Part shown: one piece after another, positions 1-10,508 of the stretch
How the letters are laid out: the number at the start of each line of letters is the position of its first letter
Position numbering within the stretch: the stretch's first letter is position 1
NCBI RefSeq assembly: GCF_018446385.1
Contig: NC_056000.1
Location: forward strand, 32,008,011 to 32,072,010
Length of the DNA stretch: 64,000 nt
Direction of reading: 5' to 3'
From: Zingiber officinale
Taxonomy: Eukaryota; Streptophyta; Magnoliopsida; Zingiberales; Zingiberaceae
Program-made: the position numbers and the translations under genes
Notes under the pieces: model-generated
What the model was told of the DNA's origin: nothing
What the model saw: only the letters and a program-made list of their open reading frames with translations
Databases searched by the model: none

Positions 1-34
1 TCCCTCGAATTTAGAATAATATCAGATGGGAAGT

Positions 35-790
35 TCATCTAACACAAAATCGGCAAAATCTAACGACTTTTGTATCCATAGGTTGAAAAACCACATATTT
101 GCATAGTTCATCCAGCAAATTGGAATTTTCTTGGAATTTGACAGAGTCTAACTCATGCATCAAAATTTTATTTTGTTGGTGATCAGTGTCATCTTCTGAA
201 GCATCATGAGTTACTCTTTTGTCAGCAGAACTATTTTTGCTGAAAGTACTTTCTGAAACCTTGCTTTCAATGACCACTGGATGACCAGCATCCATAAAGT
301 AACCGACTTTCAACTGAGAGTTTGATTTGCATGGAGAAGCACGAGAACCACTTCGTTTGGAATCAAATGCTGCCCACAGGATTTGAAAGCACAGAAAATA
401 CTTCCTTCAGAAAGTTTAGTGCCAAATCTGCACCTGGCAAATCATTCTTAACACGATTGTGATACAAGTATTGAATACCTGGCATGTATCTCATAAGTCT
501 CAGTAGAATGACCAAGCCGTAAAATCAGGTACCAATCAATGCCATAATGTCGGTGATAGGTCTGTCTCAGCATTGAACAGAATATCACAGACCGCAAGCA
601 TTTCTGAGGCATGATCAAACAATCAGGATGATTTCACTGCTTCAAGAAAAAAGGCCCTAGCACCACTATAATCTTTCCAATGGATTTTGTTGAAGATTGC
701 ACTTTTGGCATGACCTGCATTATCACCAACAATTCTTGACACAGCGGAGTGAAAATCCGATGTGTTCGAAACCTGCAACACACCGTCACC
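35..790 (-). pseudogene. DNAJ-domain protein (DUF3444 type) fragment
   Basis: Read on the minus strand, the stretch from about 790 to 35 follows the N-terminal layout of plant DNAJ/DUF3444 proteins. It has a helical region resembling KDYSGARAFFLEA, then a segment like SEMLAVCDILFNAETD, then J-domain pieces in shifting frames (IDWYLILRLGHST, then LNFLKEVFSVLSNPV, then FDSKRSGS). The HPD tripeptide that stimulates Hsp70 is gone: the matching place reads Y-H-N-R. Several stops and frameshifts interrupt it, and only a 92-residue downstream piece (35-313) stays open. It is therefore a broken copy, cut by the window edge. Family assignment is by eye from motif order; a chance resemblance is unlikely but not excluded. 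Confidence 0.5.
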
Positions 791-799
791 AACTTCATC

Positions 800-1560
800 G
801 ACAACTTCTACTTCATCATCGTCATAAATTGGGTCACCGAGTATTTCAATTTTATCGTCCACATCTTTCTTATAAATAAAATTTTTTTCCTCCAAATCAA
901 GAACATTCTATCCAAAAACGTCCTTTTCCTCTCCATCACTCGTTTCAACATCAGAGTCTGTCTGGTGATGGCGTTGGACCGGATTTCTATTTTGGTTTTC
1001 AAACCTCGCCGCTATTCTTTCAACAAGTTGTTCCACAGACCCTGTCATCCGTTCCATCCGTTCGTCAATAGCTCAAACCTGCGTCATATCGCTCTTCTAC
1101 ACGCTGTTGATGTCGTCAACGCGTTGTTGTCTTCTCAACGGCATGACTCCACAAGAACAATCTGGCTCGATACCAAACTGGCACAGCAGATAACTATCGA
1201 ATCAATACTGAAAGCGACCTTCTAATCCCCAGAAGAATACCAATAAAAGGGAAAACTTGTAGGAAGCTACTATTGAATCCGTTGATTCATGCATGAATGC
1301 TAGAAGCGATCTTCTAATCCTTGTTAATTTGCACAAGAATACTAGGAAAAACGAAAACTCGTTGTTCTGAAGAGGAGATGGCAACTAAAAATAGCATTAA
1401 TAAAAAACTATCCTTAAAACATTAAACTTGATGCTTATATAGATCCAATACCCTAAGATGCAAAGAAAAGAAATAAATCCAAACATAAAGGAAAAAGACT
1501 AAAAATCCTAAAATTCCTAAACGGACTCAAAATCTAAAAATACAAAGATAGAAATTACCA
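800..1560 (-). mobile_element. antisense LTR-retroelement remnant: LTR end, PBS, gag start
   Basis: On the minus strand a tRNA-Met-type primer site lies at 1164-1175 (TGGTATCGAGCC, one base short of the usual TGGTATCAGAGCC). It is followed leftwards by a decayed gag-like frame starting at 1144, with stops after 15 codons and again later, and an acidic stretch (residues like DPIYDDDEVEVVDE) at 800-890. Rightwards lies LTR-like sequence with a TATA box on the minus strand at 1435-1441, about 260 bases from the primer site. The outer LTR border and the other LTR were not found. The acidic gag-like part runs straight into the DNAJ fragment. The style (long spacer, degenerate gag) suggests Ty3, but no pol domain remains to prove it. 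Confidence 0.45.
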
Positions 1561-1706
1561 AACTCGACAAAAATAATAAAAAAGATTAAAAATTACTTTC
1601 TCGATTTGCTCTTTATCACATACTAGGAGATGCAAGGGGTTTAGACATGAGACGGTTGTTGTCTCCTTGGTCACTAGTGTTAGAGCATCAACAAAGCAAA
1701 GCCTGG

Positions 1707-1886
1707 TCGTGTTGCTGCCGGTAATGGTGGGAGTAAGCTGCCTTAGTATGAAAATTGGACATTGCAGTGGGTTGTAGGCTGCCCATAGGCACTCACTGAG
1801 CACCGATGAGGAAGTTTTTCACTTTGACCTCTACAGGAAAAGTTGCCCTACTTCTATCGTGTTGCTGCCGGTAATGGTGGGAGTAA
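1707..1886. repeat. 30-bp direct repeat, 150 bp apart
   Basis: The 30-base string beginning TCGTGTTGCTGCCGGTAATG occurs at 1707-1736 and again, without change, at 1857-1886. Nothing else in the region explains it. It may be a rearrangement footprint of the decayed element to its left. Confidence 0.8.
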
Positions 1887-3009
1887 TTGCCATTCCCTGT
1901 CTCAAGCATGAAAAACCAAAGAACAAGCATTCAATTGTGCAAGCACATCACACAGGAGCAGCCGAGCAGGGAACACAACAATAAGGAAACAAAGTTTCCA
2001 GAGTAAGAGCCGGCCATGAACAAGTAATGCAGAATCAAGGTTGTGTAATGCAAGCAACATCGAGATCGAATGACATTGTGTGTGATGTTAGTGCATGAAA
2101 AGAGAGAAATCCTAGGGTAAAATACAGATTGGATTGCGTTTTTGATCGAATTCTAAAACTACTACGATTGCCGATGCATCGAAATAGTCGGACAGTTTAC
2201 ATAATCTGCATTCAACAAAACAAAAATTGCCTGATGCAGCATTCACTCAAACAACTTATGGTTATGAGGGCATGAATCAAGAAGATCAATCATTCTTCGG
2301 GAGCAATGGAGGAACTTGAGAACTTTCAACTAGAATAAAGCTTAGGGTTACCTTCAACCACCAATTCGACGAAGATCTCTTCACTTTCCTGCATCGAACA
2401 AGACCAAACCCTCCATCGTCGTCTTAGTTCGAGGTCGCCTTGATCTCCCTCCGCAGTTCTCCGCCATCTCCTCCTCCCCCTTACGGCGATGCGAAATGAC
2501 CGGATCGCGAGTTACTGCACGAGTCGCGTCCTTCTCGAGTGCCCTCATGTATCACGTTCTCTACATAAAATCATACCCAGTGGGTCCCATACGACATATG
2601 ATCTCCAATGGCAGCCAAGTCGGAAGGCACATCGAGGGGAAGATTCTTTGAGGCGACGTTCCAAAATAGTAATCCTCCTCAAACCCACGATTTACGACAC
2701 ACGTACGAGTTGCGCCGCGATTAAGTCGCGAGTTCAGATCCAACACAGGACACGAACCTCGTCTTCCTTCCTCCGCCCTCACCGTCTCTTCTTCCCCTCC
2801 TGCCTTCCTCCTCCTCCTCCTCCTCCTCATATTCTCTTCATCTACCAACATCTCCACTACTAATCGGAAGTTCCCCCGTGATCCCCGCCGCTCCGCCGCT
2901 CTTCCCCCTCCGCATCACGCACCTTTCCTCGTCTCTCGTTGCAAGAAGCCGCTGGCGTTACCTCCTCCCGCCTCCCTTGTTCCTGTCATCAATTTCAACT
3001 TCCGTTAAG
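1887..3009. other. intergenic region and 5' leader of the FAR1-related gene
   Basis: No convincing coding region is present. The last 150 bases before 3009 are CT-rich, with a CTC microsatellite near 2805-2828, and look like an untranslated leader that ends at a splice donor (AAG|GTAAAA at 3009/3010). On the minus strand a short GC-rich open segment begins near 2465 and ends at a donor-like GTAACC near 2350. It could be the 5' exon of the broken DNAJ gene, which would make this a divergent promoter region. That is speculation. Confidence 0.4.
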
Positions 3010-3172
3010 GTAAAAACGCCATTTTTTTCAGTAAACTGTGGATAAAGCTTTTTAGTGGTTTCGCAATTAGGGTTTGCTGTGCTCGTTCTTTCCTATCAAT
3101 TAGGGTTTCCCCAGAAATGCAACATTTGATCCCCCATGTTCTTCTTCCAATTGGTGCCTTAGATACTTGCAG
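3010..3172 (+). other. predicted 5'-UTR intron of the FRS gene
   Basis: The donor AAG|GTAAAA at 3009/3010 and the acceptor TACTTGCAG ending at 3172 bound a 163-base T-rich stretch just upstream of the ATG at 3176. Both sites match plant consensus; the intron is predicted, not proven. Confidence 0.55.
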
Positions 3173-3175
3173 GAC

Positions 3176-5191
3176 ATGGAAGATGAGATGGAAGAGCCGA
3201 TGCCTACAAAGGAGAGCATAAACATAGGAATGGTTAAGCTAGATGACACCCCGAAATTGAAGGACGCAGTCGATCCTCCCTCTGCCGGAATGATATTCAA
3301 GTCCATAGATGAATTGTATGAGTACTACAAAACATTCGGCAATCAAGAAGGTTTTCCGGTGTTCAAGAAGTCGACAAAGAACGACAAGCAGGGGAGGTTG
3401 CATTTTGTCACACTCTCATGCGGTCGCGGTGGGAAGTCGAGATGTAAGCGCGAGAAGTTGGTGAATCCAATCTTGACGATGAAGATAGAGTGCAATGCTA
3501 AGCTCAATGCGAGAGTATACGATGATGGGGTTGCAAGAGTTACTTCTGTTTTCCTTGACCATAACCATGAACTGAGTCCAACTAGAGTTCGGTATCTTCC
3601 ACGCCGGAGGAGTGTTACTACTAGTATCAAGCGGCGACGAGAGAAAGTCGATGAAGTTGGAGTTGATGTGGCAAAGCCTCTTGCTTCTTCTTCTTTGATC
3701 GAATATGGAGGACAAGAAGATGAACCTTCCTTGGAGAAGATGTGCCAGAACTACATCAGCAACATTGACAAAGTAAGGAAGTTGTGCCTAGATGTTGGAG
3801 ATGCTGGAGCAGTTTGCAACTATTTCAATCGGATGCAAGAGCAGAATTCGAATTTCTATCACTCGGTAGACTTCAATGAGGAGGGCCGCATCAGAAATCT
3901 CTTCTGGGCAGATGAGAGAAGTCGAGTAGCATACCAGTCATTCAATGATGTTGTTACATTTGATACCACACACTTGACCAACAAATACGATATTCCGCTT
4001 GTTACCTTTGTTGGAATGAACCATCACGGCCAACCGATACTCTTTGGCTGTGGGTTAGTATCAGGCGAGGATGCTGAAACATTCGTCTGGTTGTTCATGC
4101 AGTTGCTCGCTTGCATGTGTGGCAATGCACCGAGTGCTATAATTACTGATCAAGATATAGCCATTCAAAAGGCAGTTGAGATTGTTTTCCCAGAGACGCG
4201 ACACGGATGGTGTTTAGGGCATATAATCAAGAAAATTCCTGGGAAGTTGAGTTGCCATTCGAACTACGAACCATTGAATGCTAATTTGATGCAGGTAGTT
4301 TATGATTCAATGCGCAAAGAGCAGTTCGATTTCAGTTGGGGCCAAATGATTCAGAAGTATGGTCTCGAAAGCAATCCATGGTTGAGTACATTATATGACA
4401 ACCGACATCAGTGGGTTCCGGTATATGTAAAAGACAGTTTTTGGGCCGGTATGTCTGCAGTACAGAGAAATGAGAGTGTGCACGCATTCTTCGAAGGGTA
4501 CACAAACTCCAAAACAACACTGAAGCAATTTCTGGATCGCTACGATAAAGCATTGAGGGTTAGAGTCGAGAAAGAATTACATGAAGATTTGAACTCTTTC
4601 AACTATTGTTGCCCTTGCGTAAGTCACTACAATATCGAGAAGCAATATCAGCAAGCATACACCGATAGTAAATTTAAGGAAACCCAAGAGGAGTTCAAGG
4701 GGAAAATGTTTTGTTACGTTCACTCCGTCAAAGAAGAAGATGTTTTCGGCGTGTACGAAGTCATAGAAGACACGGTGGTAGAGAATGGCTTGAGTAACCA
4801 AAAGGTGGTTTTTACTGTATACTTCAAGCAGCCGGAGTTCGATGTCAGATGCAGTTGTCGTTTGTTTGAGTTTCGGGGAATTTTGTGTAGACATATCATC
4901 ACGTTACTCACGGTGAAAGGAGTTTATTCGGTGCCGTACAAGTACATTCTTCCAAGATGGAGGAAGGACTTGCGAAGGGAGCACACGAAAGTAAAGGTCA
5001 GCTATAACAATTGGAACACAACTCCGCAGATGCAGCGATACGATTTAATATCGAAGAAGTCTCTCATATTTGCGGACTTTGGAAGCACATCGGAAGAGAA
5101 CACACAAATAGCATTGGATTTCATTGAACAGTTCAGGCAAAAGTTTAATATCGCCGACCCCATGGCTGTTACTGCTCAACCTTTTCAGTGA
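3176..5191 (+). CDS. FAR1-RELATED SEQUENCE (FRS) transcription factor-like protein
   Basis: Encodes 671 residues in one coding exon. FAR1/FHY3 family proteins are nuclear DNA-binding regulators domesticated from Mutator-like transposases. Domains in order: FAR1 DNA-binding domain at about 41-135, with metal ligand candidates C82, C90, C106, H129 and H131; MULE transposase-like core at about 255-350, with D263 (FDTTH), D325 (ITDQD) and a possible third acid E433; SWIM zinc finger C559-x-C561...C571-x-H573. The ATG at 3176 follows a good acceptor (TTGCAG ending 3172), so a 163-base leader intron 3010-3172 is likely. The frame is open upstream to a TTG at 3167, which lies inside that intron. No stop or frameshift is seen and no terminal inverted repeats were noticed nearby, so this is a host gene and not an active transposon. 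Which FRS it matches cannot be decided by eye. Confidence 0.9.
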   Translation: MEDEMEEPMPTKESINIGMVKLDDTPKLKDAVDPPSAGMIFKSIDELYEYYKTFGNQEGFPVFKKSTKNDKQGRLHFVTLSCGRGGKSRCKREKLVNPILTMKIECNAKLNARVYDDGVARVTSVFLDHNHELSPTRVRYLPRRRSVTTSIKRRREKVDEVGVDVAKPLASSSLIEYGGQEDEPSLEKMCQNYISNIDKVRKLCLDVGDAGAVCNYFNRMQEQNSNFYHSVDFNEEGRIRNLFWADERSRVAYQSFNDVVTFDTTHLTNKYDIPLVTFVGMNHHGQPILFGCGLVSGEDAETFVWLFMQLLACMCGNAPSAIITDQDIAIQKAVEIVFPETRHGWCLGHIIKKIPGKLSCHSNYEPLNANLMQVVYDSMRKEQFDFSWGQMIQKYGLESNPWLSTLYDNRHQWVPVYVKDSFWAGMSAVQRNESVHAFFEGYTNSKTTLKQFLDRYDKALRVRVEKELHEDLNSFNYCCPCVSHYNIEKQYQQAYTDSKFKETQEEFKGKMFCYVHSVKEEDVFGVYEVIEDTVVENGLSNQKVVFTVYFKQPEFDVRCSCRLFEFRGILCRHIITLLTVKGVYSVPYKYILPRWRKDLRREHTKVKVSYNNWNTTPQMQRYDLISKKSLIFADFGSTSEENTQIALDFIEQFRQKFNIADPMAVTAQPFQ

Positions 5192-6327
5192 TCCTTAGGA
5201 CGTGTACCTTTACCTCGACTTTCAACGAGAGTCCAGGACCGTATAATCACTTGTGTTCATAGTGTTACGAATGTAGTTGTAGATTGTTGCGATGATTATT
5301 GTATTCCGAGATACTTTGCCTTGCACCATGCTGCCATCTGCCGCAAGAGATGTGTCGATTGATGTTTATACTTGACAAACAATATGCCATGATTCATGTT
5401 TACCAGCGCGACTTTGATTCGTGTCGATTCCTGTATGCAACTTCATCTTCAGTGAGATGACCTAATCACACTGATGACCTAATCAATTGATCCAATCGTT
5501 TTACACGAAGCACGGAGCGTGTATGTATATCGAAATCTTTCGAGGAAAGGTCAAGTGTTTGCGTAGCTTGTGGCGATCCTCCTGCCTTGCCTTGTCTTCT
5601 TGAATCATTTTGAAGATGTAATAGAATAGGAAATTTAAAACGAGGGTGTGATTAAGAAATTCAATAAAATTTAGGTGCATTGTTGCAAACTTTGTATAAA
5701 TTTGGTGGCATACAAATAATATGCCACGTGGTGGTCTAGGCTAATGACACGTGTGTATCTTCCATCTTCCACCGGTTTGCCCGGCAGCAACATCGCCGTC
5801 GTGTCCTCGCCATCGCCTACTCCTCGCCGCCCATGGCCTCTCTCACCGACGCTGCCGCCCTCGATCTTGCTGTTGGATTCTTCTCCACGCCTACTCTTCG
5901 CCTCCGCCGACGCCGCTCTCGCCGCCGTCGATGCGGTCGCTCTCCCCGACGACTTCGAGTCCCGCATAGGATCCCACTCCGGCGAGTGGATCTCCATCCT
6001 CCTCTGTCAGTAGCTTCCACGTGCACGCGACCGCACGGCGAGATTAAGCCAACAGCTGTCGAGAGTCAAATCATGCCGCACGAATCATAAAGTCTAGCTG
6101 TGGTCTTCTCCCCTCGTCCATCATCAGCCTCCTCGTGATAACACCTAAATTAATTAGGTCGGCCAGCGCATGTTCCCACGTCCGCCGCCGTCGTCTCCGC
6201 CGCGCAACCCACTCTGTTATTCCCGCGCCGCCCATCTCCAATCTTCCCTCTGCCAGCACCTCCTTAAAAGCCCAACGTGGCTTCGCCTTTATCGACACCT
6301 CTCCCGCATCATCGTCCACCTCCGCCA
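5192..6327 (+). other. FRS 3' region and GC-rich upstream region of the next gene
   Basis: Bases 5192-5640 are AT-balanced and fit a 3' UTR and spacer. From about 5740 to 6330 the sequence becomes GC-rich with several overlapping open frames on both strands, as expected of GC-rich leader DNA. One + frame (5744-6013, 89 residues) ends in DDFESRIGSHSGEWISILL and has no recognised homologue. It may be gene debris or an upstream ORF and is not called a gene. Confidence 0.4.
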
Positions 6328-6893
6328 ATGGCTTTCCGCGGCGACTTCGAAAGACCGCAAACCTCGGCCCCGAGCGCGTCCGAGTCCCTCGTATCCCCTC
6401 GATTCGTCTCCTACTGGTTAGAAATTCACCCATAGATCATCCATTTTTGTCACTTTTCGATCGGAAAAGTGCTTTTTTACTGATAAATTCGTTGCCTTGT
6501 GTTGTTTTTGAACGCAGCTGTGGCTCTTGTGGCTACGCACTGAATCTGAGCTCCGCCGATCGGTACATGACCAATATCGGCGCCAAATACAGGAAGTCCA
6601 TCAAGAAGGGGATCGTTTCCTTCGTGTCCGTAGACGAGAGCCGGTTTTCTCAAGTCGAGGAGTTTCATTGCCGGCCGTACTTCGAGTCTTGGCAGTCCTG
6701 GGGATTGATGAGGCGGAGGACCAAATTGTTCTGCCGAAACTGTCGGAATTTCGTCGGCGTTGGTCAAGAGGACGGTGTCTCTTCTCCGGTTGGCTCTGAT
6801 AGCTCCAGCTCCGGCTCTGGAAACGGGGAGGCCGCGTGGAAGAAATATGACATCAAGATTAAGGCTCTGCAGCCATTGTCTTCGGACAATTGA
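6328..6893 (+). CDS. At4g08330-like zinc-ribbon protein, two exons
   Basis: Exons 6328-6416 and 6518-6893 give 154 residues; the intron 6417-6517 has GT and AACGCAG borders and splits a TG|C codon. The second exon carries the family signature C31-G-S-C34-G-Y-A-L-N-L-S-S, then YRKSIKKGIVSFVSVDESRF, RRRTKLFC and the second Cys pair C102-R-N-C105. The two CxxC pairs suggest a zinc ribbon. The matching Arabidopsis protein is annotated only as uncharacterised and chloroplastic, of similar length, so no reaction can be given. The ATG at 6328 was chosen because it splices in frame into the conserved core. A longer unspliced frame from 6135 runs through the intron and is less likely. The C-terminal Ser/Gly-rich stretch (about 115-135) is low complexity. 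Confidence 0.8.
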
Positions 6894-8368
6894 GGTATTC
6901 CTCTCTCCCTTTGATGTTCATCAGCTATTAGATATTCTTCCTGATCAAATGCATATTTGAGATGAAAGAAGTTAGTTTGTATTGCAGTGGTTGAATATGT
7001 TTGGACCAGGATTGTTCTTTTGATTGGTTTTCAATGTTTTATCTCTGATTCAGAGATCAAATGTACAAAGTTTTGATTGCAGTTGGCATATGTAGATATC
7101 ATTCCATTGTGTGTGTGTGTGTGAAGGAGATACCTATGAATGAAATATGTTGTGTTCTATTGATTGTCAAGTCAGACTCAGTATATTATTGCATAGCTAT
7201 ATTACTCTTGCATAGCTATAGATATATCAATTCAGACCAAGTCAAAACCAAATTTAAACCTTTAATTTCTCGTTTGGAAGTTCGTATCTACCAAAAACTT
7301 GTGCTGGCTCATTGTATATGAATTGCCCTAAGAATACAGGGTGGAAAACAAGATGAGTTTGAGGAATCTATTATTTACTCAATGCCTTTTTAAGTTCAAT
7401 ATACAGATAAACTTCCAAAATATATTAAAATTTGTTTTCTTGGTACTCTTGCTAGTTTTAGTTAGGTTTGGTTTTGATCTGAAAATTAGTAATCAAAATT
7501 TTGGTTTGGTTTGAAACAGCTGAACCGGACAATACCTATCCTAATGAAATTTCATAATAAACTATGTTTGGTTTGGCTAGGGAGATTGTCTTCGAACATT
7601 GCTTGCCATTAGTGACTAGTTGTTGAACTGAGAGAAGTAGAGTGCTACTTTGGTGTAGACTTTTTGGCAGAAATTGTCAATGAAAGCAACATTTCAGCTG
7701 AAACCCTGCGAACTAGCTAGCTATCTTGATAATATTGTCAACTATACTTGCAAATTCCGACCATTTTTTGTTAGGTATCATTAGTTTCGGCGTTCATGAA
7801 ACATGCCGCTTTTTGAAAAGAGTGTTCTATTTAGTTGTAGTGATTGTTTCCTGTTTAAGCAAGCTCCACATGCATCTAACTCCTTTTTCAATTTGTACTT
7901 TCTGCAAAATGGTGGGTGAGTCGGTAAGGTAGAGATCTCCCTGCAACTGCCTATGGTTGCTGCTTAAGAGCATAATTATGATTTCAAAAAGTGTTTCGAA
8001 GTTTTAGGTAAATAGCTGATACATCGAATTATTGCTATATTATTTTCTTGTTATCCAAGTATGGTTGTGTTCTTCTCGATATTCACTTCTTTTGGGAAAT
8101 CTTGTGGTATACTAGGAAATGTCTTTTGAAGTGAAATTTCCCTATTTTGGATGATTTGTATATATACGATATTAAAATTTGATTCGATGTTTATTAGTTG
8201 GAGCTTCTGAACAAGAATAAGATGCTGCCACTTTCTTTATATTCAAAGATGACATATGAATGAAACATGACCAAATCCAAAAGAAGCAATAACATATACT
8301 AAACAAATTCAATCCTCCACATTCAAGTAAACATCAATTTAACTCATTCAAAATATCGAGGAGGATTC
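6894..8368. other. intergenic region between convergent genes
   Basis: This is AT-rich sequence holding the 3' UTR of the At4g08330-like gene and, at its right end, the antisense 3' UTR of the FLA gene. A short TG microsatellite lies near 7109-7122. The open frames here (for example 7061-7321 and 7726-7932) lack coding character and known motifs. Confidence 0.6.
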
Positions 8369-9091
8369 TCAGAGCCTCCACATGAGGAAGATAGATCCAG
8401 CTAACGATAAGATGGCACCTGATGTTCCCCAATTCAAGTCCACAGCAGCAGATGCATCGGCACCCAAAGGGCTTTCGGCAATTGAACTTCCCTTCTTTTT
8501 TGACTTGACTGGTGCAGGTGCAGCGGCAGGAGCTGGCGGTCCAAAGATTTCTATCGGGAGGAGCACATTGTCAACCTCGTACACGACTAGCTGGTCATCC
8601 GAGTACACGGTGTGTGCAATCGTGGTTTTGATGATTCCTGTCGATATGTTCACCTGGTCTCCAATGGCTGTCACGTTCAATGGATACCTACCATTGTTAA
8701 CATCACCTGCCTGTGTTCTCACAGGATTGCTTATCGTTTGGAACTGAGCTAGCGAGACGAGGTAAGGAAGCTCATGGAATTGGATCAATGCAACTTGCTG
8801 CTGATCCGTGAGGGAGTTTATTGTACCTGGAGGGAGGCTGGAGAAAGCATCATCATTAGGTGCAAATATCGTTATGCCATTGATGGAGTTGTTCAGCTGG
8901 TTGGTTATCTGATCGCCGACGTGTGTGCTCCTGAGTAGGCGCATGAATGTCCCAAACTGTCCTGCCTTCTCGAAAATGGCAGTGATGTTTGGAGGACCTG
9001 CCGGACCCGGAGCTTCTGCTAGCTGACCTAAACTTTCAGTGACCAGTCGAGCAGCTACAAAAAGAATGGCGCAGATTCTCAAGCCTTGCAT
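8369..9091 (-). CDS. fasciclin-like arabinogalactan protein, FLA11/FLA12 type
   Basis: Encodes 240 residues. FLAs are GPI-anchored cell-surface glycoproteins; the single-FAS1 FLA11/12 group is linked to secondary-wall cellulose deposition in fibres and xylem. Visible parts: signal peptide 1-22; AGP-type Pro/Ala motif APGPAGPP at 27-34; one FAS1 domain at about 36-180 with H1 motif ITIFAPNDDAF (73-83) and H2-like VVYEVDNVLLP (169-179); four N-glycosylation sequons at N35, N67, N139 and N148; second glycomodule PPAPAAAPAP (185-194); hydrophobic GPI-type tail 223-240. The length matches the roughly 240-250 residues usual for this group. The frame is open back to 9208, but the TATA box at 9163-9170 and the signal peptide place the start at the ATG 9089-9091. 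No damage is seen. Confidence 0.92.
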   Translation of the reverse strand: MQGLRICAILFVAARLVTESLGQLAEAPGPAGPPNITAIFEKAGQFGTFMRLLRSTHVGDQITNQLNNSINGITIFAPNDDAFSSLPPGTINSLTDQQQVALIQFHELPYLVSLAQFQTISNPVRTQAGDVNNGRYPLNVTAIGDQVNISTGIIKTTIAHTVYSDDQLVVYEVDNVLLPIEIFGPPAPAAAPAPVKSKKKGSSIAESPLGADASAAVDLNWGTSGAILSLAGSIFLMWRL

Positions 9092-9162
9092 GTCGTCGGT
9101 CTCTTCTTCTGCTGCAACACTTTTGGTTACTTGTGCATTGTTGCTCGGAGCGAGAAGCGGGA

Positions 9163-9170
9163 GTTTTATA
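9163..9170 (-). promoter_or_regulatory. TATA box of the FLA gene
   Basis: TATAAAAC on the minus strand, 72 bases upstream of the ATG at 9091. Transcription would start near 9135, which excludes the longer start at 9208. Confidence 0.6.
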
Positions 9171-9208
9171 CTAGTGGTAAAGTGAGGAGAATGATTGTGG
9201 CGGGTCAT

Positions 9209-10508
9209 GCGGGTTTGTCTCGCACCAAACTCGATACGACTCTCCAGCTATTTTGCTCTTAAAGAGCTTCATGCAATCATACATTTTGGTAGTTGGAGTT
9301 AGAACCTAGCTATCAAGAGATCGAAGTGTCGATTGCAGATGTAAAATAATTTTCAAGGTAGTGAAAGGTGCCTTCCTTATTGTTTGAGCGAAACCGTAAG
9401 CTAGGTTCTGATGTTACACTGCACTTACTAAATGCGTTTTTCTCAGGCTGTGGAGTGACATGGTGATCGAAGATCTTTCACAATTTTGCTTCGATCTCAT
9501 GATCGGCATGGAGGTGGATCGGAGTGAGTAGTATCTTTTTCCAGCTAGTTGCTTCTGAGGTTCTTGTTAGGTGTCTGCCATTGAAGTGTGGTGGTGCGCT
9601 GTTTAAGGCCCCCAAGGTCAGAGAAAGAGGGTGCAAGTCTTTTGGTCCATCACTGGCAGTTCTGAAAAGCTTCCGGGCCTCGAGTGTGTCGAGAAAAAGA
9701 GTGCTAGGATGATTTAGTATCGAAAAATGTCTAGATTAGGTTCGGACTACGCTAATAGGCTGTAGATTTTATCAACTGATGCAACTGAATCAATGTTTCC
9801 ATAATTGAAAGGGCAGTTTGGTGTATAAAATTCCTATCAGGATCCCAAGGAAGATCAGACCTCATTGGATTTAATGTAATGCCGTTTTACTCTGCATTGT
9901 AAAAGATAAATTTATAATTTTAAAATCATACGATAATAACTTTACCCGTACCGTTCTATTAAAAATTTGCTTCTATACATAATAGAAAGGCAACGACTAA
10001 GAGGAGAGAAAAGATGGTTAGACTGTTAAGAGAAATAGAATTAAGCTCGTATGTATTAATTGAATTTTTGTAATGAATAAATAAGGTATATATATATATA
10101 CTAAAATTAATTTTATAAATTCTAAATTAGTTATTAATATTTTTAAAAATATCATATTAATATTCTCACACATTTATTTATTTATTGAATATTCAGAGTT
10201 GTAAATTGCCTTAAAAAATTTATTTTTATTGTATGTAAATTTTTCTTTATTTCAACTCATTAATACACACCTACATAAAAAAAATTAAGTATAATTTTAT
10301 TTAAATATAATATATTAAAATTAGAATTTAATATATTTTTTATTAAATTAATCATAATTTTTTTTATTAATATACTAGTTAAATGTTACTCAATTTTGAC
10401 AGAATTTGTTACCTCGTTTTGGCCAAAAGTTAAATTTACGTGGAAGAGTTTAAGATCAGTTTCCCTGTTTGAAAGGATTGTAGAGCAATTATTCAGCGCA
10501 AGGTCATC
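9209..10508. other. FLA upstream region and AT-rich spacer
   Basis: 9209-9500 is the probable distal promoter of the FLA gene. 9720-10440 is strongly AT-rich, with a TA run near 10088-10099, and holds no coding signal. Confidence 0.5.

Noticed and set aside
749-1225. 158-residue open frame on the + strand
   Set aside because: It is antisense to the retroelement gag/PBS and has no known motif.
3167-3175. Longer FRS start at 3167
   Set aside because: The codon is TTG, and it lies inside the likely intron whose acceptor ends at 3172; the ATG at 3176 is the first in the exon.
6135-6327. Single-exon 252-residue version of the At4g08330-like protein
   Set aside because: It reads through sequence with good splice borders, and its N-terminus has no family resemblance.
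5751-6433. Several overlapping open frames on both strands
   Set aside because: They are typical of GC-rich leader DNA; no motif or splice logic supports them.
9092-9208. 39-residue N-terminal extension of the FLA protein
   Set aside because: The TATA box at 9163-9170 lies within it, and the signal peptide begins at the ATG 9089-9091.
9524-9712. 62-residue open frame
   Set aside because: No motif, and no coding bias compared with its surroundings.
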